Positions 46,883-56,851 of a stretch of 64,000 nucleotides of DNA are shown piece by piece; the first letter of the stretch is position 1; every line of letters begins with the position of its first letter. The position numbers were made by a program, and so were the translations under genes. The DNA is from Akanthomyces muscarius (lineage: Eukaryota > Ascomycota > Sordariomycetes > Hypocreales > Cordycipitaceae): contig NC_079244.1 of NCBI RefSeq assembly GCF_028009165.1, positions 2,046,001 through 2,110,000 of the forward strand. Reading direction: 5' to 3'. The notes beneath the pieces are model-generated. The model saw nothing but the letters and a program-made list of their open reading frames with translations. It had not been told where the DNA came from and ran no database searches.

Positions 46883-49800
46883 ATGGAGGCTCTTGCGCTT
46901 TTTGGCATTGCCTGCAACGTTCTGCAGGTCCTCGGCTCTGTGGAGCAAGCCATCAGGCTCGGAAGAACAATCTACAAGAAGCGCAGCGTTGATCCAGAGC
47001 TCGCTCGCAATATCGCCGCCTTGAACACGTGTATATAAGAGCTGGACTCGTCTCTACAGAACTCGACCGATGCCGCAACACAGGACACAAAAGATCTTGT
47101 CTTTATTGCCAAAGAATGCCTCGGCTGTGGCGCCAAGACAAAGGAGCAACTGCAGAAAATTTCCGACCTTGCTCCAGTCGGCAGCCGTCTCGGTGTACTT
47201 CGAGCTTGGGCAGCGGCGGTCACATGGGGCAAGAGAGAGTTGGACGAGCCGGAACGTACTATGCGCGCTCGCCAGCATGTTCTGGAGACCCAACTACTGG
47301 TTCGCATCTGGTAAGTAAAACGTACACAAGAAACAGCAAGCGCAGGATGACTTAGATTTATGTCGTAGCAAAAAGTCTGATGCTATGACTATCAGAAGTC
47401 GAGATTATTTTGAGAGTCTCAACTCTACCTTGCAATCATTTATCTTGGCTTGTATGCAGGGCCAAATGACGTTGGAGAAAATCATGGAAAGCCAATCCGA
47501 ATCGATTAAGGATTACGTCTTAGTTGAGGCAAACAAAACTCGCGAGTCCACCAAGAATAGCATCTGCGAAGAGTCTCATCGGATTGAAAGCAATATTTCA
47601 ATGACTCTACAAACGATGCGGGCGGCCGAATCAAGCAAAAAGGACCTTGAAAGGCTATCAGAGAGTCTGCGGTACCCCAGCATGGATTCTCGCCGTAAAC
47701 AGATCGAAGACCCGCAAGAGGAAACGTTTAAATGGATATTTAAATCTCCCAGTCACAATCAGTACCGGGTAAGTTACTCTCGCAGAAGTCTTTACAAGGA
47801 CGAATTTCGCTGTCCGAGCACCTGTTTTGGTATGACGTCTAGTTGGAAGGAGTTCTATTGTAATGCCACAAGTTCCGCTAAAACTTGACTAGGATTCGAA
47901 TGTTCGTTGGAACGATTTCCCAAATTGGCTTCGGGCGAGCAATAGCCCCATGCCATACTGGATCACCGGCAAGGCCGGCTCCGGCAAAAGCACGCTCATG
48001 AGGTACTTGGCGACACACGAGCGGGCCTACGACATGCTGAGCATTAAAGGTACCAAGATCACAATTTTGAGTCACTACATGTGGGCAGCGGGTGATCCTC
48101 TACAGCGAAGTGTGGTCGGCCATCTTTGCTCGCTGCTCCATCAGCTTCTTTGGGACTGCGACGCGCTTGGCAGCTTAGTCCTCAGCCATTTCAAAGATGC
48201 AAGAAGGAAACGACTGGTCAGCGATTGGTCAAGAAAAGATTTGGAAGCCGTTCTGAACTTTTTGTTTTCCATTTCACGGAGGAGCTTTTGCCTCTTCCTA
48301 GATGGTGTTGATGAGGCCGAGGATCAAACTGCCCTGATTAAGTTGGTGCAAAGACCTTGCAACATAGAACGGGTCCGGGTCTGCTTGTCAAGCCGGCCCG
48401 AGCCAGTTCTACGAAAGTACTTTCAGAGCTATCCGTTTCTATATATGCAGGATCTGACAGCCCAAGATATTCAATGGTACACGAAAGACATACTACGCTG
48501 TTCAAGTCTACACCTTGACGGGCAACTTGATTGGCTTGTCACAAACATATGCGTAAAATCGGAGGGTGTCTTCCTATGGGTGCGCCTAGCGGTCAAGAGC
48601 CTTGAAGTTGGAAGCTGCTATGAAGAGAAAATCGGCACGCTGATGGCCCGTCTGGACGCGCCTTGCCGAGAGATTTGGGACAACTATACCTGGCGATGTG
48701 GACAGGCGAGGTCGAGCAAAATCCAGCGCATCAGCAAGATGCATCTCGGTGCTTGGGCATAATGCTGGAGTATCTGGAGTATCGAAACATCATGCCATCG
48801 AAAATGGACATTGCGCTTATGACGCTAATGTTAAATCCGAGCCTTGCAACCGCGCTCCTTTCAAACCAGGGTGAAGCTGAGGCTAAAAGGTTTGATGACC
48901 TTTGGGAAGAAACCCTTCAAATTGTGGACTTGAAAACTGCAGGCTTGTTGGAGGTTGGCAAAGACTACGAGGTTAGATTGATTCACCGATCGGCATATAC
49001 GTTTCTGCGCGAGTCTGCGCTAGCACAACAAATTCTGCACACGGACAAAACGATGCCAAAGCAGCGACAACCTGGACTTATGAGCGGTCTTTTGGCCTAC
49101 ATTCTCATTTGTCGCAAGCGCAGAAACGGCCCCGATAGTGACGACTCCGATAGTGACGGCTCCGATAGTGACGGCTCCGATAGTGACGGCTCCGATAGTG
49201 ACGGCTCCGATAGTGACGGCTCCGATAGTGACACTTCAACCCGTCCCGTGGATGCCGATAACGTTAGCCACCAGAGCGTTAACAGCCCGACAGCTCAGCT
49301 ACGCAGCACTTGGTTGCCACTTAGCTTCAAGTTTTGTCTTTCTCAAGAAATTCCGTCATGTTGCGAGTTTCTGGTGCCTTTACAACGCTACACCAGAGAC
49401 TGGCAGTCGTCTGACAGCGAGGTTTGTAATCTGCTTTCACTCGTTCAAATCGTGTATAGAAGCTGCCGATGGACTTGGGGTCCGTGTCTGATTACATTTC
49501 GGGGTTTGTCTGGTATACCGTATCGGTATAAAACATATGATCCTGATTTTATTGGTGCCGCTGCATCTGTGGGCTTCTTTGACTATGTCTGGGCGTCGAT
49601 GAAGGAGTTTTACGCTACTTCACCCACCGGTATGAAGATATCGGCGCGTTACGAGGATTACATTCTCAGAGCCGCAGAGTCTGCTAATACTGGATCAGGT
49701 TTCGACCCCTGTCGATATTGCGGCTGATGCAGTTGATGGCAGACAACAGGGAGCCAGTCACAGTTAAGAACTCAATGAACGATGTCGACTCATCGTGGGA

Positions 49801-50655
49801 AAACCATCGGTTTCAGATCAGCAACGATGTCTTTTCCAAGATTACTGATTACGTCCGACAACCAGCTCCCGGCTGGAGCCATTATTGTATGCACAGGGCT
49901 TTGCTGGGTCTGCTCTATGCGGGATACAGCCAACCAGATAGCATGCTGATAACCCTCCGTCGCCGCGCGATCGCCCCAGAATATCATTACCGTATATGCT
50001 GGACCAATGATGTGGGCCGATATTTCACAATTACCAGCTCCGACAAGGGAGCTATTTTTATTCATACTAATGCCAAAACGATACTGTTGCTCTTCTTAGC
50101 TGGTGTGAGCGAGAGGCTTGCCGAAGGCCCCCCTCTATTTTCGGAGATTATTGCTGCCGTTGGAAACATCAACACGCCATACAAGTTTCGGCTCATCGCT
50201 CTTCAGCCTCCAAGGGAAAGTGATATGAACAATGAAAATGGTGGAGATGATCAAGATGATGGATTGAAAGAATGGAACGAGAGCGCAAATTCGCGGGATT
50301 CTGCATGGGCTTTGTTAAGTCTTTTTGGGTAGCAGCCGATTTTTGCGGCACCGGCGAGGATACGAAAGCCCACGAGTACACAGACCTGAAGGCTATTAAG
50401 CATGCCACGATGGAGGCAGTTCTCAGTGGTTCATACAGCACGTGTGACGACACGCATGAGAGTGTTTCGTCAATTGTGGTACCTGGCTTGAATCACTATG
50501 CCCGAGAAACTTTTCCCGAGCTGTGTGAGGTACCAAACGAAGCGTTTAAGAAGCTGCTTCTTCAAAATGGCCTTCTCCATGATCATGACGAGTGGCCGCC
50601 GCAGACGTATGTTCCGACTGAAACCGAAATGGGAACCGCGCAAAGCTCAAGCTGA
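46883..50655 (+). pseudogene. NACHT/STAND (NLR-like) gene, broken
   Basis: Traceable pieces are exon 1 (46883-47310), exon 2 (47369-47768), and a long 3' part from 47893 that continues in three further frames to about 50655. The N-terminus (MEALALFGIACNVLQVLG) resembles the fungal N-terminal domain of STAND proteins. Exon 3 opens with the NACHT P-loop ITGKAGSGKSTLM (about 47962), then a Walker B (CLFLDGVDE, about 48290) and CLSSRPEP. A helical region follows and then a C-terminal region without WD, ankyrin or TPR repeats. Lesions: an in-frame TAA at 47036-47038; a frame change at about 48659-48662, where RLDA should run on into LPRDLGQLY; and two further frame changes near 49.70 and 50.30 kb. 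Fungal NLRs act in non-self recognition and cell death; this copy cannot make a full protein as written. Short introns might rescue some 3' breaks but not the stop. Confidence 0.8.
49132..49234 (+). repeat. 15-bp minisatellite, about 7 copies, in the NLR pseudogene
   Basis: The unit CCGATAGTGACGGCT repeats about seven times, with small changes in the first and last copies, and reads as (S-D-S-D-G)n in the main frame. Because 15 is divisible by 3, copy number can change without shifting the frame. It follows the helical region that comes after NACHT. Confidence 0.9.
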
Positions 50656-51329
50656 TAGGTATAGTGCTGAATTATCGCGGCCGTTGATCTTCTCTACCCA
50701 TGCCTAATCAACATGTTACTAGGTATACGCCAGTCGTTTACAAAAGCACTGGGGCCGCCACTTAAGTACAAGCAGTGGCTTATTATATTTTATATAATTT
50801 CCTCTTTTATTTATTCATTTTATTCTTCTTACTTCTTTTATCCTACTTATTTCTCTCTTTTTTCTTTTTTCTTTCTTTTACTATACTGTAATTCTTTCGC
50901 TACCGCCTTGTGAAGGTCTTTACTGCATCTCAACGCTGTTAATTTATTGTCAGTCTCCGTATTGCGATAACGTCTAGCTATTATCTTAGTGTTAGCTCCA
51001 TTTGGTAGTCTAGCAGCAAACTCTAGCAGTCGTTGCTGAAAGCCGGCTAGCTCGAACAGCATGAAACCGGTCGCGTCCGATCGCGAAATGGGCTAGCAGA
51101 GGCTGAAGATGCGCCCGAACTCGCACTATCCCCTAAACTTTAAATTAAACTCCGCAGCGTTGTGCTAACAAGCTGTCGACGTTAAAACACGGGCCTCGTA
51201 GAGATTTTCCTCCTCTTATGTTCTCCAACACCATTTAAAAAGTCTCAGCCGTCAACTGAAAACACCACCGAACACCACCATTCACAACACCAGCGCATCG
51301 CGGATTGCAACGGCGTATATCGTTCCACC
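50656..51329. other. Intergenic region upstream of the LtrA gene
   Basis: Contains the AT/CT-rich tract noted separately and then more ordinary sequence leading to the LtrA start at 51330. The last 100 bp before the ATG is ACCAC-rich, as in a leader. No gene is seen. Confidence 0.4.
50780..50890. other. AT- and pyrimidine-rich tract downstream of the NLR pseudogene
   Basis: About 110 bp of almost only T, A and C on the + strand (TTTTATTTATTC, TTCTTACTTC and similar). It is far more AT-rich than the neighbouring genes. It could be a terminator/3' region, a mutated repeat or the edge of an AT-rich island. Confidence 0.5.
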
Positions 51330-53430
51330 ATGTCGCACACGCCCACGGGTCGCCGCTTCAAGGCGCAAGAGTTTACGCTCCCGTCCGGTAAAAAGATCAT
51401 TGCCAGCCTGCCGGGCGACATCCCCACGCTGCGCAAGCAGCACAGCGAGAGCGACGCCGACGTCGTGGAGCACGGCTCCGACGCGCACATCAACTACCTG
51501 CGGCAGGTGCACTCGCACCACGAGGGTCGGCGCGACGAGATGCGCGCCCGGCTGGGCGACGCCGCGTCCGAGTGGGAGGAGACGCACCGCCAGCTCACGT
51601 CGGTCAGCATGGAGCTTGAGAAGCTGGCGCGGCGCGAGTCGGCGCTGGACCACAACTTTGACAAGTTTGGATACAACAAGCACCTCAGGACGTACGACGG
51701 CGTCCTCGGCGACGGTGGCGGCGTCGGGGGCGGATCCGGCGCGGGGGGTGCCGCGACGAGTGGCGTGTCGACGCCCGGTGATCTGGAGACGGGTGGTGAT
51801 GAAAAAAGACATCGACATGGCAGGGGAGATAGTACGAAGCTGTTCAAGATGCCGGTTGTGAGGCAATGGTTTCATCGCGGCGTTATTTGGCGTGCGGCGG
51901 GACAGACTGAGATTATGGCCATTGAGCTGTTCTTTGATCTTTTATATGGTAAGTCGCCTCTGTTCAGCTCGTCAAAGGCAATCATCTAACATCTCCTAGT
52001 CGGTATTATTCACTCTAATGGCGAGCACATGGCTGAGGAGCCGACCGGCCATGAGCTTCTGCGATTTGCCATTACATTCATCATGTCGTGGAAGATTTGG
52101 ACTGAAATTACCTACGCCTTGAGCTGGTTCGAATCCGACGACGTCTTGACCAAAGTTGAGGTGCTCTTCAACCTCGCATGTCTCCTCGGGTACGATTGAC
52201 GATTTTCTTCTTATTTTATCTCTGGGCAGGCAGGCCTAGAATATACTGACTTTTGACGGGCAGCTTCACTACCAACATGATTAGTAGTCTCAACGAGGAC
52301 CCCGCGCACAACACGTACGCCCAGCTGGTCGGCTTCTACCTGGCCACGCGCTACGCGGTCGCCTTTCACTTTGCCATCAACTACTTCCTGCTGCCCATGA
52401 TCCGTGGCTTCATGCTCGCCTCATGCATACAGGTCGTACTGCCGACGGCGCTCTGGATCGGCAGCATCTACGTCGAGATGCCGAACCGCCTCATCCTCAT
52501 CTGGATCGCCATTGTGCTCGACATGTGGGGGCAGATCTTTTACTTTGCGCCTGTGCAGTACACGCTCCGCTACAAGGAAGAATCGGACACGCCGTTTACC
52601 AGAGGGATTAGAAACATGTTTGACTACATGCCGGCTGTCAATATCGAGCATCGTGTCGAGCGCACCAACGCCTTTGTGTCTCTGGTTCTTGGGTACTCTG
52701 TCGTCGGCATCTTGTTTCAGAGCAATGGCGGCTACAACATTAATGCGTTTCTGGGCAAGGCCATTCTTGGTTTGTTGCAGGCATTCTTCTTCAATTGGAT
52801 CTACTTTGACGTTGACGGCAACGGTATTGAGCTGCACGCCATCCGTCGGTCAGCAGTAGCAAGTAAGTGTCCTATGAGTATATTTTTCTACCAACTTTGT
52901 ATACTAACCATGTTGTATCAGTGGGCATCTGGAACAATGCTCACCTGCCTTTCATTATGGGCTACATCATTGCCACATCGGCCTTGTCGCGACTTGTCCT
53001 TGCGTCCGACATGTCCAACACGAACCCAGAGCAGCTAACGGAAAGCTACCGCGCGCTAGCGGAAGAAGAATTCGGCACCGGTGTGCGCTATTTCTACTGC
53101 CACGGTTTGGCGATTGCCCTCTTGTCCATGACGGCCATTGCCATCAGCCACAAGCACCACTCGGTGGGCACGCCACGACTGGCCAAGAAGTATCGTCTGG
53201 CAAACCGCGTGGCCATGGCTATCATTATGTTTTTCCTGCCGCTGGCCACGGAGCTCAAGTCTTTGTATCTCATCTCCATCACTTTAGGCTTGATTAGCTG
53301 GGTGCTTATTCTCGAGCTCTGGGGTGGCTCGCTTAAGGGCCACTCATTTGTTGGAGAGACAGACTGCACCCGCAAAGCAGTTAGGGGGACCAAGGAGGAA
53401 GAGGATGCCAATCTACCCCCTGTTATGTAA
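51330..53430 (+). CDS. Low temperature requirement A (LtrA) family membrane protein (4 exons)
   Basis: Exons 51330-51948, 52000-52189, 52264-52862 and 52922-53430 give about 638 aa. The first 190 residues are soluble: a helical, charged stretch (about 50-120) likely to form a coiled coil, then a Gly/Ala linker. The LtrA domain starts at ELFFDLLYVGIIH, which intron 1 splits, and has about ten hydrophobic segments, including SWKIWTEITYALSWF and the Asp-rich loop NGIELHA after the central helices. LtrA proteins are found in bacteria and fungi; their biochemical function is not established and the name comes from a Listeria cold phenotype. The long N-terminal extension is not part of the bacterial version. 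The downstream Zn2Cys6 gene runs in the same direction 424 bp away. Confidence 0.88.
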
Positions 53431-53854
53431 TTATCTAGGGATCTTCACCAAGTTGCTCGTTGAAAGTTGGTAAATTGTGTCGAGCGTGTGGTGTACACGT
53501 GATGGTGGTAGTATTTACTTCTCGATACACTGAAGCGCGAGCCCAGGTTTGTTCTTTTACATGTATATAGTCTGATAGTATGCGAATTAGAAATTGTTAA
53601 CTTCTGCAAGGCCATCGTATATTACCTCGCGAAGCAAATATACCTTGAGCATGACAGTGGCTGGCCAGCGACAGCCGGACCCAACACCGGCGCTAAACGG
53701 ATCGACCAGCTTCACCGATGGAGAAAGCCACGCCGCCGGCCGGCAACCCCAAGGAAAAAACGGGCCAGATATCTTCGTTCATCTTCAAAAGTCTCCGGGG
53801 AGGGTTTCAGCATTGCATGCGAGAGGAACCACCACCAACGGGTGATCAGTTGCC
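53431..53854. other. Intergenic spacer
   Basis: Between the LtrA stop and the Zn2Cys6 ATG at 53855. It holds the LtrA 3' region and the regulator promoter. No features are recognised apart from mixed composition. Confidence 0.4.
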
Positions 53855-55620
53855 ATGGAGATAGGCAAGACCAGCCTTGGCAACTCGAGGAGGACGAAGA
53901 AATGGGCCACCAAGACCCGGACAGGCTGCGCCACTTGCAGGTAAGTCACAGACGTGTCAGCAGCAGACGCCGACGTTGCAGGCTGACTGACGCCTTTTCT
54001 CTTCCGCCATTCAGACGACGACGCATCAAATGCGATGAAGGAGTACCATCATGCAAGAGATGCATCTCTACTGGCCGCGACTGCGAGGGGTATCGCCATG
54101 ACGCCACCAGCCACGGCGCAGCCGGCATCCTGGCCGTCTACCACGAGCCAGTGCAGAGCATCGCCCCGGCCGGCGTCGACGCCAGCCACGCCGAGCGCAG
54201 CGCCTTTGCCATGCTGCACGGCGAGTGCGTGCGACGCATGGCCGGCCTTTTCAGCGAGTCCTTCTGGACCGTCGACGTGATGCGCGCAACGCAGGTGTAC
54301 CCAGCCATCTGGCACGCGGGGCTCGCTATGGGGAGCATGCACCGCGCGACGTGCATCACGGCGCCGACACCGCAGGCGCGCGCGTCGCGCCAGCGCCACG
54401 AGGCCTTTTCCCTGGGCCAGTTCAATGCAGCCGTTCTGTCGGTGCTCGAGCTGACGAAAAAGCCAGCGCTTTCGGATGCTGACAAGGAGACCATCCTGCT
54501 CGCCAGTACCCTCTTCACCGGCCTGTGCTGCCTGCAGGAAAACTACGAGCAGGCGTCGCGGCATGCCAAGGGTGGCAATCGCCTCTACTGGAGATGGAAG
54601 TACTGGAAGCAGCATGATGGCGACGAAGAGGATGGCCCTGATGATGATGATGACGAAGACGCTGACTTGACTTGCACGACGGAAAACTACCGGGCTGATT
54701 ACCAGGGATCGCGGAGGAGCGGCTGCGTCTTGACAACCAAGTCACTGACGGCTGTCTTTACACACTTTGAGCTGCAATTCTGCAGTCGCTTCCGCACCGT
54801 CGACATCCCCGAGTGGCGCTGGCGCAACAAGGCGCACAAGTGCTCCGCGGCCCCTTTTGCGTCGGCCGTCGACGCCTACACGGAGCTGCAGCCGCTCCTG
54901 ACAGGCTACTGCCATATGGGACGGTACCTCAGCATCCCCCGCGACGTTGCCGAGCTGGAGCCCGTCTGGCGCAGCGTCAAAGCCTACGTCGGCGAGCTGC
55001 TCGCCTGGAAAGCCAAATTCGACGACCTGCTCGCCCGCCTCACCATGCCGCCTCCCGACGAGGCAGAAGCATACAAGATTCTCTGCCTGCGCTTTCTATG
55101 GATGACACTCGAGACGAGCCTCTCCCAAAGCGAGGGCACCGGGGAAATGGTTTGGGACGCAAGGGGGCCAGACATGGAGCGCGTCACGGCCTTTGCCGAG
55201 ACGCACTTTGCCGCGCGGTGCCAGCCCACCAGCGGCCCACGATCCTTTACATTTTCCTTTGCCATGAGTGTGTGTGAGGTGCTCACGTTTTTGGGCACCA
55301 ACTGCCGCGACGGCGGGATTCGCCGGCGGCTGATTGCGCTGCTGCACGGCTGGCGCGAGCGCGACGGCATGATGGACGCACGGCTGCTGGCACTCCTGGT
55401 GCACACGGTCATGGTGCTCGAGGAGAATGCGTTGAATGGCATGCAGGCACCGCACGAGGGCTGCACGTGCGTACCGGGAGGGCGATTCATCTGCAACGAC
55501 CACAGGGTGTGCCTGATTGACACGCAGTTCCTGGGGGAGCGCAGCGCCACCATTGTGCTGACGACGGCGGGCATGCTGAAGAATGAGCTACCGCCGTACG
55601 AAACGAGCGTGAGCTGGTGA
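53855..55620 (+). CDS. Zn(II)2Cys6 transcription factor (2 exons)
   Basis: Exons 53855-53940 and 54015-55620 make about 563 aa. The zinc cluster is rebuilt only after splicing: Cys25, Cys28, Cys35, Cys42, Cys45 and Cys52 with the exact CX2CX6CX6CX2CX6C spacing, and intron 1 falls just after Cys28, a common intron site in this family. A frame that reads straight through the intron would lose the first two Cys, so ATG 53855 (MEIGKTSL) is right. The rest resembles the fungal-specific regulatory region without a clear Fungal_trans domain: a helical region (about 90-200), an acidic run (DDDDDEDAD, about 235) and a C-terminal CTCVPGG/CNDH segment that is also Cys-rich. Target genes are unknown; the GH20/PhzF/DJ-1 group lies just downstream. 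Confidence 0.92.
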
Positions 55621-56851
55621 CGGATATCCCCAAGGCTGGCTGGCGGATGCTAGCTATGTTCACAGCATTTTCTTTTACAAGATGACGACCGACGTTGAAC
55701 ACGGCGATTATGCATCCATTGAACTGACTTTTGTTTCCCAGTTGCTTCATCTGCATAACGCTGTTTGCCAAAATCACGAATTAATACGTAAAATAAAGGC
55801 AAAACGTGGTCTACTGTTGTGCAGGAAATAAAGCTTGATAGGGTGGTTCTATGGCTGACTGGTTGCTGATGTGCTCTCCAGACAGTGGTCGCAGATGTGG
55901 TTGTGCAATGTCCATTTCTACTTACAAGAAACTCGGTGGCTCAGGCTAGGTGTCAGTGGGTGTCAATGAAACGTAACGAAAGATGTGTCCATAGGAACGT
56001 GTCATGCCGGAAACCCTGATTGCTGAGGCTGATACGCACGCGGGCGAAGACACGAACTGGGCAACGATCAGTCACACAGGAGTTGTCGGACTAGAACTTC
56101 CCCGCTGAAAGGCGGAAACCACGTCGATCATCCGAGCGAAAATCGTCATGTACGGGACAGTTGCCAGAGGTTTTATGTTTGCCCACTCAGCTTTCGCTAT
56201 AAGCCCAGCTACTTTAGTGCCTGGCGTACCCTCGTTCCCCGCTTCGCACATCCAATCCCTTTGACTGCCGAGAGGGAGCATGCGGGTATCTTTAGGGATC
56301 CACGTCCAATTACTGGTAGCTGGTCGGGAAAAAATCAGGTAACTACTTGGTTTTAGTACAGGAGCTTCATGTGCGCCACAAATTCTGTGGCGTGCCGATA
56401 CCAGCAAGTACTAGATAGCTCCTATCGATAATGTCGACAAGTGCTAAATTTCTGCCAAAGTTCTTAGCTTTAAAGTAGTGTTAAGTATTTTTGCTAGTGG
56501 AGCTAGTGACTTACTTGCTCTTTCTCCGCAGTTGAAGGGGTACATACCCCGTATATACTGAGCGTGGCTATACGAAGTACAATGTCCACATGTCTAAGTT
56601 TATCGTTTTGTCAGTTGGTCGCTACCTGCCTATTTAGCCGCATCGGCTATGACACTAGGATGACTGTGATGCAACGTTGTTGTTCGGATCTCGCCTCGGC
56701 TGGCACATGACGATGGGGAAATGCCTTGTCCATAGTCTCATGAGGACAACTTGGAAGGCAAACTGGCATTATAAGTAGTTGAAGTGTGTGAGGTGCAATC
56801 TGTAGACAAGACAGGTCTGATATCGTCTGAACAACGGCGACTCAACACAAA
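55621..56851. other. Intergenic region upstream of the GH20 gene
   Basis: About 1.2 kb with no gene. A TATA-like sequence occurs shortly before the GH20 start (separate entry). The segment at 56.4-56.6 kb is AT-rich. Confidence 0.4.
56770..56775 (+). promoter_or_regulatory. TATA-like element before GH20
   Basis: TATAAG lies about 82 bp upstream of the ATG at 56852, a plausible distance for a core promoter in a secreted-enzyme gene. This rests only on sequence likeness and position. Confidence 0.3.

Noticed and set aside
49138..49491. Frame reading TPIVTAPIVTA repeats
   Set aside because: It is an alternative frame of the 15-bp minisatellite inside the NLR pseudogene.
53842..54014. Read-through start for the Zn2Cys6 regulator
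   Set aside because: Reading through the intron loses the first two zinc-cluster cysteines; the spliced form restores exact CX2CX6C spacing.
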